In this document: positions 1-7,146 of the stretch, in pieces
How positions within the stretch are numbered: the first letter of the stretch is position 1
Layout: each line of letters opens with the position of its first letter
Translations under genes and position numbers: made by a program
Notes under the pieces: generated by a model
Databases searched by the model: none
Told to the model about the DNA's origin: nothing
What the model saw: the letters and a program-made list of their open reading frames with translations, nothing else
Assembly: GCF_003319175.1 (NCBI RefSeq)
Contig: NZ_QOHK01000001.1
Location: 186,001-250,000, forward strand
DNA: 64,000 bases
Reading direction: 5' to 3'
Source: Blastococcus sp. TF02-8
Lineage (GTDB): Bacteria; Actinomycetota; Actinomycetes; Mycobacteriales; Geodermatophilaceae

Positions 1-1
1 C

Positions 2-1387
2 CTGGCGTTCCTCGTGCCCCTGCTGTCGTGGACCGGCGAGTACGTCGGCTCCGGCCCCTGGCTCGCGCTCGCCGTCTACCAGGCGCTGCACTACGGCGCC
101 CTGGGCGCCGCCACGGCACTGGTCAGCCGGCTCCCACTGTGGCCGCTGTGGTCGGCCTCCCTATGGGTGGCCATGGAGGCGGTTCGCAGTCGATGGCTCT
201 TCGGCGGCTTTCCGTGGGCCCGGCTCGGCTTCAGCCAGCCGGAAGGACCCTTCACGGCTCTGGCGGCCTTCGGCGGCGTTGCCCTGGTGTCCTTCGCGGT
301 CGCCCTGACCGGCTGCCTCCTGGCGCGTGCCCTGCTGCTGCTGATCGACGGGGCGGGGTCTGGTCCGTCCACGGGCGGTCGGGCCCGGGCTTCGACCCTG
401 GCGGCTCTCGCGGCAGTGAGCATTCCCCTCATCGGCACGTTGGCACAGGCAGCTGCGCCATCCGGTGACGTCGACGACGGGGGGCGCCGGGTGACCGTGG
501 CAGTGATCCAGGGGAACGTCCCCCGCGCGGGGTTGGACTTCAACGCCCAGCGGCGCGCGGTGCTGGACAACCACGTCCAAGAGACGCTGGCCCTCGCCGA
601 CAGCGTCGACACCGGCGAGCAACCGGCGCCGGATCTGGTCATCTGGCCGGAGAACGCCTCCGACATCGACCCCTTGGTGAACCGTGATGCCGACCGGGCG
701 ATCACGGAGGCGGCGCGAGCGATCGACGCGCCGATCCTCGTGGGCGCGGTCCTCGAGGGCCCCGGAGACAACGTACGGAATGCCGGAATCGTGTGGGACC
801 CGAAGGAGGGGCCGGGCGACTCGTACGTCAAACGACACCCGGTCCCGTTCGGGGAGTACATCCCCGCCCGCAGCTTCTTCCGGCTGTTCAGCGACAAGGT
901 GGACCTGGTCCGCCGGGACTTCATCGCCGGCGCGGAACCCGGTGTGCTGACCCTCGGCGGCGCCACGCTCGGAGACCTCATCTGCTTCGAGGTCGCGTAC
1001 GACGAACTCGTCACCGACGTCGTCCGGGGCGGCGCCGGCATGCTCGTCGTCCAGACCAACAATGCGACGTTCGGTTACACCGCCGAGAGCGAGCAGCAGC
1101 TCGCCATGGGGCGCCTGCGCGCCGTCGAGCACGGGCGGTCCGTCGTCGTGGCGGCCACGAGCGGGATCAGCGCGATCATCGGACCGGACGGCCGGCTCGT
1201 CGACCGCTCAGCACTCTTCACGGCGGACACGTTCGTTCGCGACATCGCCCAACGAGGGGAGCTCACGGTGGCCACCCGGCTGGGCTCGCTGCCGGAGTGG
1301 TCCCTCAGTGCTCTGGGGCTCGCCGGGGTGGTCGTCGCGCTGGGTCTCCGCGCGCGCGGCCGCTCGCGCCGGAGGACCAGCCGGTGA
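2..1387 (+). CDS. lnt: Apolipoprotein N-acyltransferase, 5' end outside window
   Basis: Transfers a fatty acyl group from phospholipid to the N-terminal Cys of apolipoproteins at the outer face of the cytoplasmic membrane. The frame is open to the window edge, so the N-terminal membrane segments are cut off; a GTG at 14 is internal. Hydrophobic segments are followed by the nitrilase-like catalytic domain. Counting from codon 14, the expected Glu-Lys-Cys triad is visible: E213 in IWPENAS, K273 in YVKRHPVPFGEY and C324 in GDLICFEVAYDE. A last membrane segment and a basic tail close the protein. The stop overlaps the GTG of the next gene by four bases, which suggests translational coupling. Confidence 0.93.
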   Translation: MAFLVPLLSWTGEYVGSGPWLALAVYQALHYGALGAATALVSRLPLWPLWSASLWVAMEAVRSRWLFGGFPWARLGFSQPEGPFTALAAFGGVALVSFAVALTGCLLARALLLLIDGAGSGPSTGGRARASTLAALAAVSIPLIGTLAQAAAPSGDVDDGGRRVTVAVIQGNVPRAGLDFNAQRRAVLDNHVQETLALADSVDTGEQPAPDLVIWPENASDIDPLVNRDADRAITEAARAIDAPILVGAVLEGPGDNVRNAGIVWDPKEGPGDSYVKRHPVPFGEYIPARSFFRLFSDKVDLVRRDFIAGAEPGVLTLGGATLGDLICFEVAYDELVTDVVRGGAGMLVVQTNNATFGYTAESEQQLAMGRLRAVEHGRSVVVAATSGISAIIGPDGRLVDRSALFTADTFVRDIAQRGELTVATRLGSLPEWSLSALGLAGVVVALGLRARGRSRRRTSR

Positions 1388-2157
1388 GCGCTGGACGGCG
1401 CGACATCTGGGTGCGAGCGGGTGCCCTCGTAGCGCTGATCGGTCTCGGCGGTGCCTTCGCCGCGACGACCTCCGTGCCGGACATCAGCGCAGTGCGAACG
1501 TGGCTGGACGCCACCGGCCCCGCCGCGTGGTTGTTGATGATCGTCGGGCTTGGGCTGGCCCTCGCGACGCCCCTCCCCCGGTCTGTGCTCTCGGTGCTGG
1601 TCGGCGCGGTGGCCGGCTTCCCGCTCGGCCTCGCGATCGTCGTCGTCGGCAGCGCGCTCGGCGGCTTGGTGGGCTATGCCGCGAGCCGTTGCCTTGGGCG
1701 GGCTGCGCTCGTTCAGGTGGCCGGCAGGCGGCTCGGGCCCATGGAGGAGCTCCTGCGACGCCGGGGATTCCTGGCCGTGGTCACCGCCAGGGTCATGCCG
1801 ATGATGCCGTTCATGGCGGTCAGTTTCGCCGCCGGTCTGACCGGTGTTCGGCTGGCCCCGTACACGGCCGGGACCGTGGTGGGTCTACTGCCGGGATCGA
1901 TCCTCTACGTGGCGATCGGCTCATCCACCGCGCTGGTCGACTGGTCGACGCCATCGGTCACGAGCGCATTCGTGGTCGTCGTCGCCGTGATTGTTGCCGG
2001 AGTGACGTTGGCCTGGCGGCGCCGTCACCGCGACGCGGTACGCGACCCTGTGCACAGCGATCCAACTAGTCGCACTGCGAGGGGAACTTCGGGCACTGGC
2101 GACGCCGAGCCATGCACGCGGAGTGCAATCAGCCCGGATGCAGGCCGGCCAGGGTGA
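1384..2157 (+). CDS. VTT-domain (TVP38/TMEM64, DedA-like) membrane protein
   Basis: About 257 residues with several membrane segments. The VTT core is recognisable around GLGLALATPLPRSVLSVL, then GSALGGLVGYAASRCLG and FLAVVTARVMPMMPF, the re-entrant-loop pattern of TVP38/DedA proteins. Members are implicated in lipid scrambling or membrane homeostasis; the substrate cannot be told from sequence. The GTG start at 1384 overlaps the lnt stop (GTGA), which argues for one operon. The polar C-terminal tail after RRRHRDAV is of low complexity, and the gene overlaps the 3' end of the convergent TetR gene by 29 bases. Confidence 0.85.
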   Translation: MSAGRRDIWVRAGALVALIGLGGAFAATTSVPDISAVRTWLDATGPAAWLLMIVGLGLALATPLPRSVLSVLVGAVAGFPLGLAIVVVGSALGGLVGYAASRCLGRAALVQVAGRRLGPMEELLRRRGFLAVVTARVMPMMPFMAVSFAAGLTGVRLAPYTAGTVVGLLPGSILYVAIGSSTALVDWSTPSVTSAFVVVVAVIVAGVTLAWRRRHRDAVRDPVHSDPTSRTARGTSGTGDAEPCTRSAISPDAGRPG

Positions 2158-2704
2158 CGGTGACGAGCCGCTGGACCGCAGCCTCGGACGGGAGGCTTCC
2201 CGCGGCCCCCAACGCGTGCAGGCAGTAGCTCGCGAGCTCGTCAGGCGCGACATCGTCACGTAGATGTCCCACCGCGGCCACCTCGCGCAGCACGTCCTCA
2301 ATCAGATCGACCAACTGCTGCTGCGCTCGACTGACGTGATCTCCCCGATGAAGGAGTGCGGCCAACTCCTCGGTGCCGTGCTGTTCCCGGCGGTACGCGA
2401 TCATCGCGTACGCCTGCAGCACCGCCTCGAGCCGCTCGACCGGGTCGCCCCCTCCGTCGCGGAGTTGGGCCAGGTGGTGGAGGTGGCCAGCGACATGACG
2501 CTGGTGAGCGGCGAATAGGACGGCTTCGACATCCGGGAAGTACTTGTACAGGGTCGCGCGCCCGATCCCGGCCTTCTCGGCGATCATCGACATGGTCACC
2601 GCGAGCAGTCCATGTTCGGCGACCAGATGCCACGCGGCGTCCAGGATCGCGTCGTGAACGGTGCGCCGATGCGCCTCGATCGTGTCGGTCCACAGCTTCG
2701 GCAC
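2129..2704 (-). CDS. TetR/AcrR family transcriptional regulator
   Basis: A 191-residue one-component repressor. The N-terminal helix-turn-helix is clear: ILDAAWHLVAEHGLLAVTMS followed by IAEKAGIGRATLYKYFPDVE (residues about 18-57), a standard TetR_N pattern. The C-terminal ligand-binding part is generic. It starts at a GTG and is divergent from the small-membrane-protein pair at 2821-3578. A spaced inverted repeat at 2730-2768 lies in the shared intergenic region, so autoregulation and control of that pair are likely. The effector is unknown. Confidence 0.92.
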   Translation of the reverse strand: MPKLWTDTIEAHRRTVHDAILDAAWHLVAEHGLLAVTMSMIAEKAGIGRATLYKYFPDVEAVLFAAHQRHVAGHLHHLAQLRDGGGDPVERLEAVLQAYAMIAYRREQHGTEELAALLHRGDHVSRAQQQLVDLIEDVLREVAAVGHLRDDVAPDELASYCLHALGAAGSLPSEAAVQRLVTVTLAGLHPG

Positions 2705-2729
2705 GCGGGAAGTCTACGGGTCGTCCTAG

Positions 2730-2768
2730 TCGATACACCATGGGTTCGCCCAAGACATCGTGTATCGA
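2730..2768. promoter_or_regulatory. Candidate TetR operator (spaced inverted repeat)
   Basis: TCGATACAC at 2730-2738 is repeated as its exact reverse complement GTGTATCGA at 2760-2768, with a 21-base spacer. It sits between the TetR start at 2704 and the divergent gene at 2821. The right arm contains the palindrome TATCGATA. The placement fits a TetR-type operator covering both promoters; the binding itself is inferred. Confidence 0.5.
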
Positions 2769-2820
2769 TAACGTCCCAGTCGGACCTGCGACACGCGCGC
2801 CCCTTCAGAAAGGACCTCCT

Positions 2821-3051
2821 ATGGCCGAGCCGGGCCCTCGTTCCGACGCTGCTCCGGAGACCCCGCCCCGCATGCCCCGGTGGGTCAAGATCGCTGCGAT
2901 CGTCGTCGGCGTCCTCCTCCTCGTGTTCCTCGTGCTCCAGATCACGGGCGTCGCCGGCCAGCACGGCCCCGGGCGTCACTTCTCGGGACTGGGTCCGTCA
3001 CCGGTTGGCGTCGCGGGGGCCTCGATCGCAGCCGTGCCCATCAACAAATGA
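2821..3051 (+). CDS. Small single-pass membrane protein
   Basis: A 76-residue protein with a polar, Pro-rich N-terminus, one strong membrane helix (KIAAIVVGVLLLVFLVLQI, about residues 25-43) and a Gly/His-rich tail (GQHGPGRHFSG). The AGAAAGGACC ribosome site before the ATG supports the start. Its stop overlaps the next ATG (ATGA), so the two are probably coupled, and both face the TetR gene. I do not recognise a family; it may be an accessory partner of the downstream multi-pass protein. Confidence 0.7.
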   Translation: MAEPGPRSDAAPETPPRMPRWVKIAAIVVGVLLLVFLVLQITGVAGQHGPGRHFSGLGPSPVGVAGASIAAVPINK

Positions 3052-3578
3052 CCATGCCGCCACGCCTTCGCAAGGCGGTCCTGACGACGCATGTGGCCAC
3101 ATCGGTGGGCTGGCTCGGTGCCGTGGTCGCCTACATCGCGCTCGACGTCACCGCCGTAACCAGCCGTGACATCGAGCTGGTTCGGGCTGCCTACGTGGCC
3201 ATGGAATTGATCGTCGGGTACACGATCGTGCCGCTGGCCCTGGCCTCGGTGGTCGTCGGAATCGTCAACGCGCTGGGCACGTCCTGGGGACTGCTCCAGC
3301 ACTACTGGGTCCTGGTGAAGCTGCTGCTGACGCTCGTGGCGACCGGGGTCCTGTTGGTGGAGGCACGAACGATCCGTTCCCTGGCCGACGCGGCGGCGGC
3401 CGCTGCCGACCCACGGCACCTGCCCGGCTCCCTGCCCCATTCCATCGGCGGCCTGGTGGTCCTGCTGCTCATCGTCATCCTGTCCGTCTACAAGCCCCGA
3501 GGGCTTACCCGATACGGGTGGCGGAAGCAGCAGGAACAACGGCGACAGCGGAACCAGTCCGCGACCGTGACGGCATAG
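3048..3578 (+). CDS. DUF2269-like integral membrane protein
   Basis: A 176-residue protein with four predicted membrane helices: THVATSVGWLGAVVAYIAL, then segments around VGYTIVPLALASVVVGI, WVLVKLLLTLVATGVLLV and SIGGLVVLLLIVILSVY. His residues at the start of the first and fourth helices resemble DUF2269-type membrane proteins. The C-terminus is basic and Gln-rich. The ATG overlaps the preceding stop. It is likely TetR-controlled together with 2821-3051. Function unknown. Confidence 0.72.
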   Translation: MTMPPRLRKAVLTTHVATSVGWLGAVVAYIALDVTAVTSRDIELVRAAYVAMELIVGYTIVPLALASVVVGIVNALGTSWGLLQHYWVLVKLLLTLVATGVLLVEARTIRSLADAAAAAADPRHLPGSLPHSIGGLVVLLLIVILSVYKPRGLTRYGWRKQQEQRRQRNQSATVTA

Positions 3579-3810
3579 GTGTCACCTGGGGCGACCTCTG
3601 TGCCGACAGGCCGCCAACGTCTCCTGCAGCCACGACTGCAACCAGACACTCAGCCCTCTCAGCTCGCTCGAGAGACTGGCTCGCGCCCGGATGGACAGAG
3701 CCCCGTCTTGGGGGGACGGGCTTGAGCGTCTGCCCGCTGTAGCGGGGGCGGAGATCAGCGCCTCGTGCTGCTCTGACCGCCGAACGGGGTGAGAGTCCCC
3801 GGAGGGCCAG
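3579..3810. other. Intergenic, no gene seen
   Basis: A 232-base gap between the DUF2269-like gene and the methyltransferase. It holds a short palindrome AGGTGTCACCT just after the upstream stop, but no convincing reading frame or strong terminator. The promoter of the methyltransferase gene presumably lies here. Confidence 0.4.
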
Positions 3811-4455
3811 GTGGTCGAGCAGGATCGTCGGTGGATTCCGGCAGCGTCGACCGTTGGAGGTGCCCGGATGCCGGCGATGTCCGCCGTCGAGCGGCTGTTC
3901 TGCCAGAGTTCCGCCTGGGGTTGGTTCGCGGGACGGCTCGTCCTCCGCTGGGCCTTGCAGGGACGCCCGCTGCGAGGGGATGTCCTCGAGCTCGGCGCCG
4001 GCGGCGGCGCGATGGCCAAGGAGACGATGCGACAATTCCCGGCTGCGCGGCTGACCCTGACGGACGTCGACCCCGCCATGCTCGCCGCCCTCTCTCGACG
4101 ACTCGGGCGCGTGCAGGGAGCGCCGCTCGTGACCGCCGACGCCACAGCACTTCCGTTCGTGGACGGCTCGTTCGACGTCGTAACCAGCTACCTGATGCTG
4201 CACCACGTCATAGACTGGGAAGCGGCGGTCGCGGAGGCCGGCCGCGTGCTGCGGCCTGGGGGCCTGCTCGTTGGCTACGACCTGGTGGAAACACGTCTTA
4301 CGGAGTGGTTGCACTGGGCCGACGGGTCGCCGCACCGCTTGATGCGACGCGGACAGCTCGAGGGAGCACTGGCGGACGCCGGGCTCGAGACAACCAGCGT
4401 GCGCTACGACGGCTGGTATCAAGTCGTCCGGTTCGCCGCCCGCAAGCCCAGTTGA
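3811..4455 (+). CDS. Class I SAM-dependent methyltransferase
   Basis: A 214-residue methyltransferase of the Methyltransf_11/25 type. Motif I is DVLELGAGGG (residues about 57-66), the acidic end of beta-2 is LTDVDPAML, motif II is TADATALPF, and the post-motif strand is LRPGGLLVGYDLV. LMLHHVIDWEAAVAEAGRVL is typical of UbiE-like enzymes. The substrate cannot be inferred. The GTG at 3811 is chosen because GGAGGG lies four bases upstream; an ATG at 3868 is an alternative but would remove 19 residues. It stands alone with no co-directional partner. Confidence 0.88.
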   Translation: MVEQDRRWIPAASTVGGARMPAMSAVERLFCQSSAWGWFAGRLVLRWALQGRPLRGDVLELGAGGGAMAKETMRQFPAARLTLTDVDPAMLAALSRRLGRVQGAPLVTADATALPFVDGSFDVVTSYLMLHHVIDWEAAVAEAGRVLRPGGLLVGYDLVETRLTEWLHWADGSPHRLMRRGQLEGALADAGLETTSVRYDGWYQVVRFAARKPS

Positions 4456-4817
4456 GCGGCGCGGGGGCAGGAGAGCGACCCGATCGGCGGCCAGGCGACA
4501 AACGCGGCCACCGGGGCCCGCCCGGACGACCGGCCCACGCTCGAACGCGGGGCTCTCGCACTGCCAGGCCGTCATGATCGCGTTCTAGGCGGTTCGCCAC
4601 AGTCCACAAGCGGTGTGACCAGCGGAGAAATACGGCCGCACACGTCTACGAATGGCCGTGAACGCCAGCAACTGCAACCACGTCGGCGGCGACGGCAGGG
4701 CTTGACTTGCTGTCTCTCTCCCAGCACCTAGCTGCCTCGGAATCGGCCTAGAGTCAGAGCAGCTGCGAGACCTGCTGACCTTGGCGAATACCTATTCATC
4801 CACCTAACTTCGCACCA
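4456..4817. other. Intergenic, no gene seen
   Basis: A 362-base gap between two convergent genes, the methyltransferase (plus) and the exonuclease (minus). Open frames crossing it are low-complexity shadows of the methyltransferase. Base composition near 4600-4800 is less GC-rich than the flanking genes. I see no RNA gene or clear repeat. Confidence 0.4.
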
Positions 4818-6380
4818 TCAGCGAGGCTGGCAGGTGCAGCCGAAGGCGATATCGCCCAGCCGCTCTGCGCTGACCTTTCCGCAGCGACGGCACTCGACAC
4901 GGTGCGGGTCGTGCGGCAGCGATGGGTCCGTGACGGGCCCGAGGTAGATGTAGCCGTGCTCCTCGGCGGTGGCCTGGGCCTGCTCGTACGACACTGGCTC
5001 GTTGGCGCCGTATGCGCCGAGCAGCGCGCGCTGGCGCGCTCCCCAGTCCCGCCAAAAGCAAGCGCGGCAAGTCGCTTCACCCTCGGCGTTCTTGTCCTGT
5101 ACGTACACGAATCGGTAGTGCGCCACGTTCCCGCACTGCAGGCAGCGGGTGAGCAGCCAGTCGTCGGGCCGCGTGAAGGACTCCAACGCCTCTAAGCCGC
5201 CTTGGCGCAGGATCACTGCGATGTGGTCGTGACAGTAGGCCGGCTTGCTTCGCGTCCTGAAGGCCGCGGCGGTCGTGCAGAACTGGACCGAGCAGACCTG
5301 ATCGGTGCTCACGGGCTCGCGGCGCAGCGGTCTCGGTGGCTTGGGCGGCTTTGGGACGGGCCGCTGGTCTAGCAGGACCGACCTGTAGGGGTCTCGCCTC
5401 GGGGGTTTGCTTGGAACGGCGTCCTCGCTGATGAGATCTTCGACCACGGTGAGCGCCTTGCCGTCGAGGCATCTCAGAAAGTCATCCTCGGTCATGACCT
5501 CGATCGCCTGACCGTTGTCCTGCAGTTCGAAAGCCTTGCGGGCCTTCCCGGTGACGTTGGACCCCGGGCGCAGAACCGCAGGATTGATATCGCCCACTAC
5601 GAGGACGTTGGTGCGCTTTGTCGTGTTCTGCTCGGGCGTGGCTCCGACGCGGGCACACTCCTGCCGGGCGACGTCACGAGTCATGGACATCAGGGTTCCG
5701 GTAAACACCACAACTCGGCCGTAGAGGTAGCCGTCCGGGTCGGCGTCAGCGTTGACCTCGATGGGAGTGAAGTTTCGGCTGCCCGTACCGACCGCCACGC
5801 TGCCCGCGTAGAGCCCGCTGCTCATGCGCCCGATGGACATGTGGTGAGCAGCTGCGAGGCCCGCGAGGTCGGTGACTCCCGCTTCGGCTGCCAGCGCCCT
5901 CACAACACCGACGACGCCGTGCGCATCGGCCAGAGGGTCGTGATGCTCTCCCATCGCGCACCCCAAGGACTCCGCGACGAAGGGCAACCGGTACGACGGC
6001 AGGCTGATGGCTCTGCGGGACATGACCATCGAGCACAGGAAGCGCATCTCGGGCCACTCGATGTTGTCCACCGCGCAGGCGTAGCGGATTACGCCGATGT
6101 CGAAGCCTGCGTTGTGGGTGACCACCACGTCGCCCCCGATGTAGTCCACGATGGCGGGCAAGACGACGTCCCAACGCGGGGCGTCGCGCACCTGGTCGGC
6201 GTCGATGCCGTGGAGCATCGTGTGGAACGGTTCGAAGAAGTCCGCCCTGGCCGGTGGCCTGATGAGCCAGCGGCGCTCATCAACGGGGTGGCCGTCGCGC
6301 ACCCGAACGAGCCCGACGGCGCAGGGCGATCCTCGGTAGGAGTTGGCGGTCTCGAAGTCGATGGCGGTGAAGTCGAGCAT
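4818..6380 (-). CDS. DEDDh 3'-5' exonuclease with BRCT domain and Cys-rich tail
   Basis: A 520-residue protein. Residues about 1-175 form an epsilon-like DEDDh exonuclease: Exo I FTAIDFETAN, Exo II VVTHNAGFDIGVIR, and Exo III HHDPLADAHG with the His-Asp pair. A BRCT domain follows at about 215-305 (GRVVVFTGTL and later KRTNVLVVGD), as in NAD-dependent ligases. The C-terminal third carries Cys clusters (CSVQFC, CLQCG, CRAC, CRRCG, CTC), probably zinc-binding. The combination suggests nuclease action at nicked or damaged DNA. Its start is three bases from the stop of the 198-aa gene upstream, so the two are probably cotranscribed. Exonuclease-BRCT proteins are known in actinobacteria; the zinc-rich tail is less usual. 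Confidence 0.85.
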   Translation of the reverse strand: MLDFTAIDFETANSYRGSPCAVGLVRVRDGHPVDERRWLIRPPARADFFEPFHTMLHGIDADQVRDAPRWDVVLPAIVDYIGGDVVVTHNAGFDIGVIRYACAVDNIEWPEMRFLCSMVMSRRAISLPSYRLPFVAESLGCAMGEHHDPLADAHGVVGVVRALAAEAGVTDLAGLAAAHHMSIGRMSSGLYAGSVAVGTGSRNFTPIEVNADADPDGYLYGRVVVFTGTLMSMTRDVARQECARVGATPEQNTTKRTNVLVVGDINPAVLRPGSNVTGKARKAFELQDNGQAIEVMTEDDFLRCLDGKALTVVEDLISEDAVPSKPPRRDPYRSVLLDQRPVPKPPKPPRPLRREPVSTDQVCSVQFCTTAAAFRTRSKPAYCHDHIAVILRQGGLEALESFTRPDDWLLTRCLQCGNVAHYRFVYVQDKNAEGEATCRACFWRDWGARQRALLGAYGANEPVSYEQAQATAEEHGYIYLGPVTDPSLPHDPHRVECRRCGKVSAERLGDIAFGCTCQPR

Positions 6381-6383
6381 CGG

Positions 6384-6980
6384 TCACACCAACGCTTGCT
6401 CGTGGACCCGTGCGGCAAACGCCTCGGGGAACTCCGCGAGCTCAGGGGCGTTTAGGTCGGTCGGCATGATCCACGGCGTCTGGCCTGTCCCCGGTCGAGC
6501 GGTGCGGCGTCGGCGTTCCTCGTCGGTCCTGAGCCACATCCGCCATGCGTGGCCGAAATGGTTCGCGGTCGTCAACGCTCGCTGACTGGGCGTGTCCTCA
6601 GCAGGCACGAAGTCGGCGGGGTCGGGGGCGACGGGGAACGTCGGTTCCTTGTGGGCCTTCGAACCGCCCCGCCGCTTGAAGGCGGCGATGGCGTCGAGGA
6701 TCGCTTGTTGGTGCTCGTGCGTCGACGCCACGAGGAGCTCTATGTCGGCACGCGTCAGCGGTTCGCCTTTGACCGGTAGCCCATCGAGCACGGAGCCATC
6801 GGTGACCAGGACCACGCAGGAATGCGTCAAAGAGCGAACCTTATCCATGGCGTCCGGATCGTTAGCAGCGTCGATCACGACCGCGTTGGTGTTCGAGACC
6901 TCCGTCGCCAATCTGTTGGTGATCCACACGGCGATGGCGTCGGTGTCGGGCTGCCTGTCGATGGTTGCGATCCCCCGCAC
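6384..6980 (-). CDS. Unknown 198-residue protein beside exonuclease
   Basis: No recognised family. The N-terminal half looks like an alpha/beta domain with strands AVWITNR, AVVIDAAND and CVVLVTDG, resembling a Rossmann-like or receiver-like fold. The C-terminal half is helical and charged, with aromatic residues (HFGHAWRMWLRTDEERRRR). A GTG at 7004 gives 206 residues, but the GTG at 6980 has a good AGAAGGGA site upstream and is preferred. It is followed three bases later by the exonuclease-BRCT gene, which suggests a linked role. Confidence 0.65.
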   Translation of the reverse strand: MRGIATIDRQPDTDAIAVWITNRLATEVSNTNAVVIDAANDPDAMDKVRSLTHSCVVLVTDGSVLDGLPVKGEPLTRADIELLVASTHEHQQAILDAIAAFKRRGGSKAHKEPTFPVAPDPADFVPAEDTPSQRALTTANHFGHAWRMWLRTDEERRRRTARPGTGQTPWIMPTDLNAPELAEFPEAFAARVHEQALV

Positions 6981-7146
6981 GCTGCTTCCCTTCTCTTGAA
7001 CCACAAGCTTGATACACCGGCAGCCTAACGACGCGCACCGACACTCGGGGGCAGTTCGCGGGCCGGCGGCGACGTCCTCACACCTTTCAACACTTCAATC
7101 CACCCCCTAGCATTCGGCATACTCTTTTGCCAAAGGTCGGGGGCCG

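Noticed and set aside
3868-4455. Shorter methyltransferase from ATG 3868
   Set aside because: GTG at 3811 has a clear ribosome site and motif I spacing suits either; the longer form is kept.
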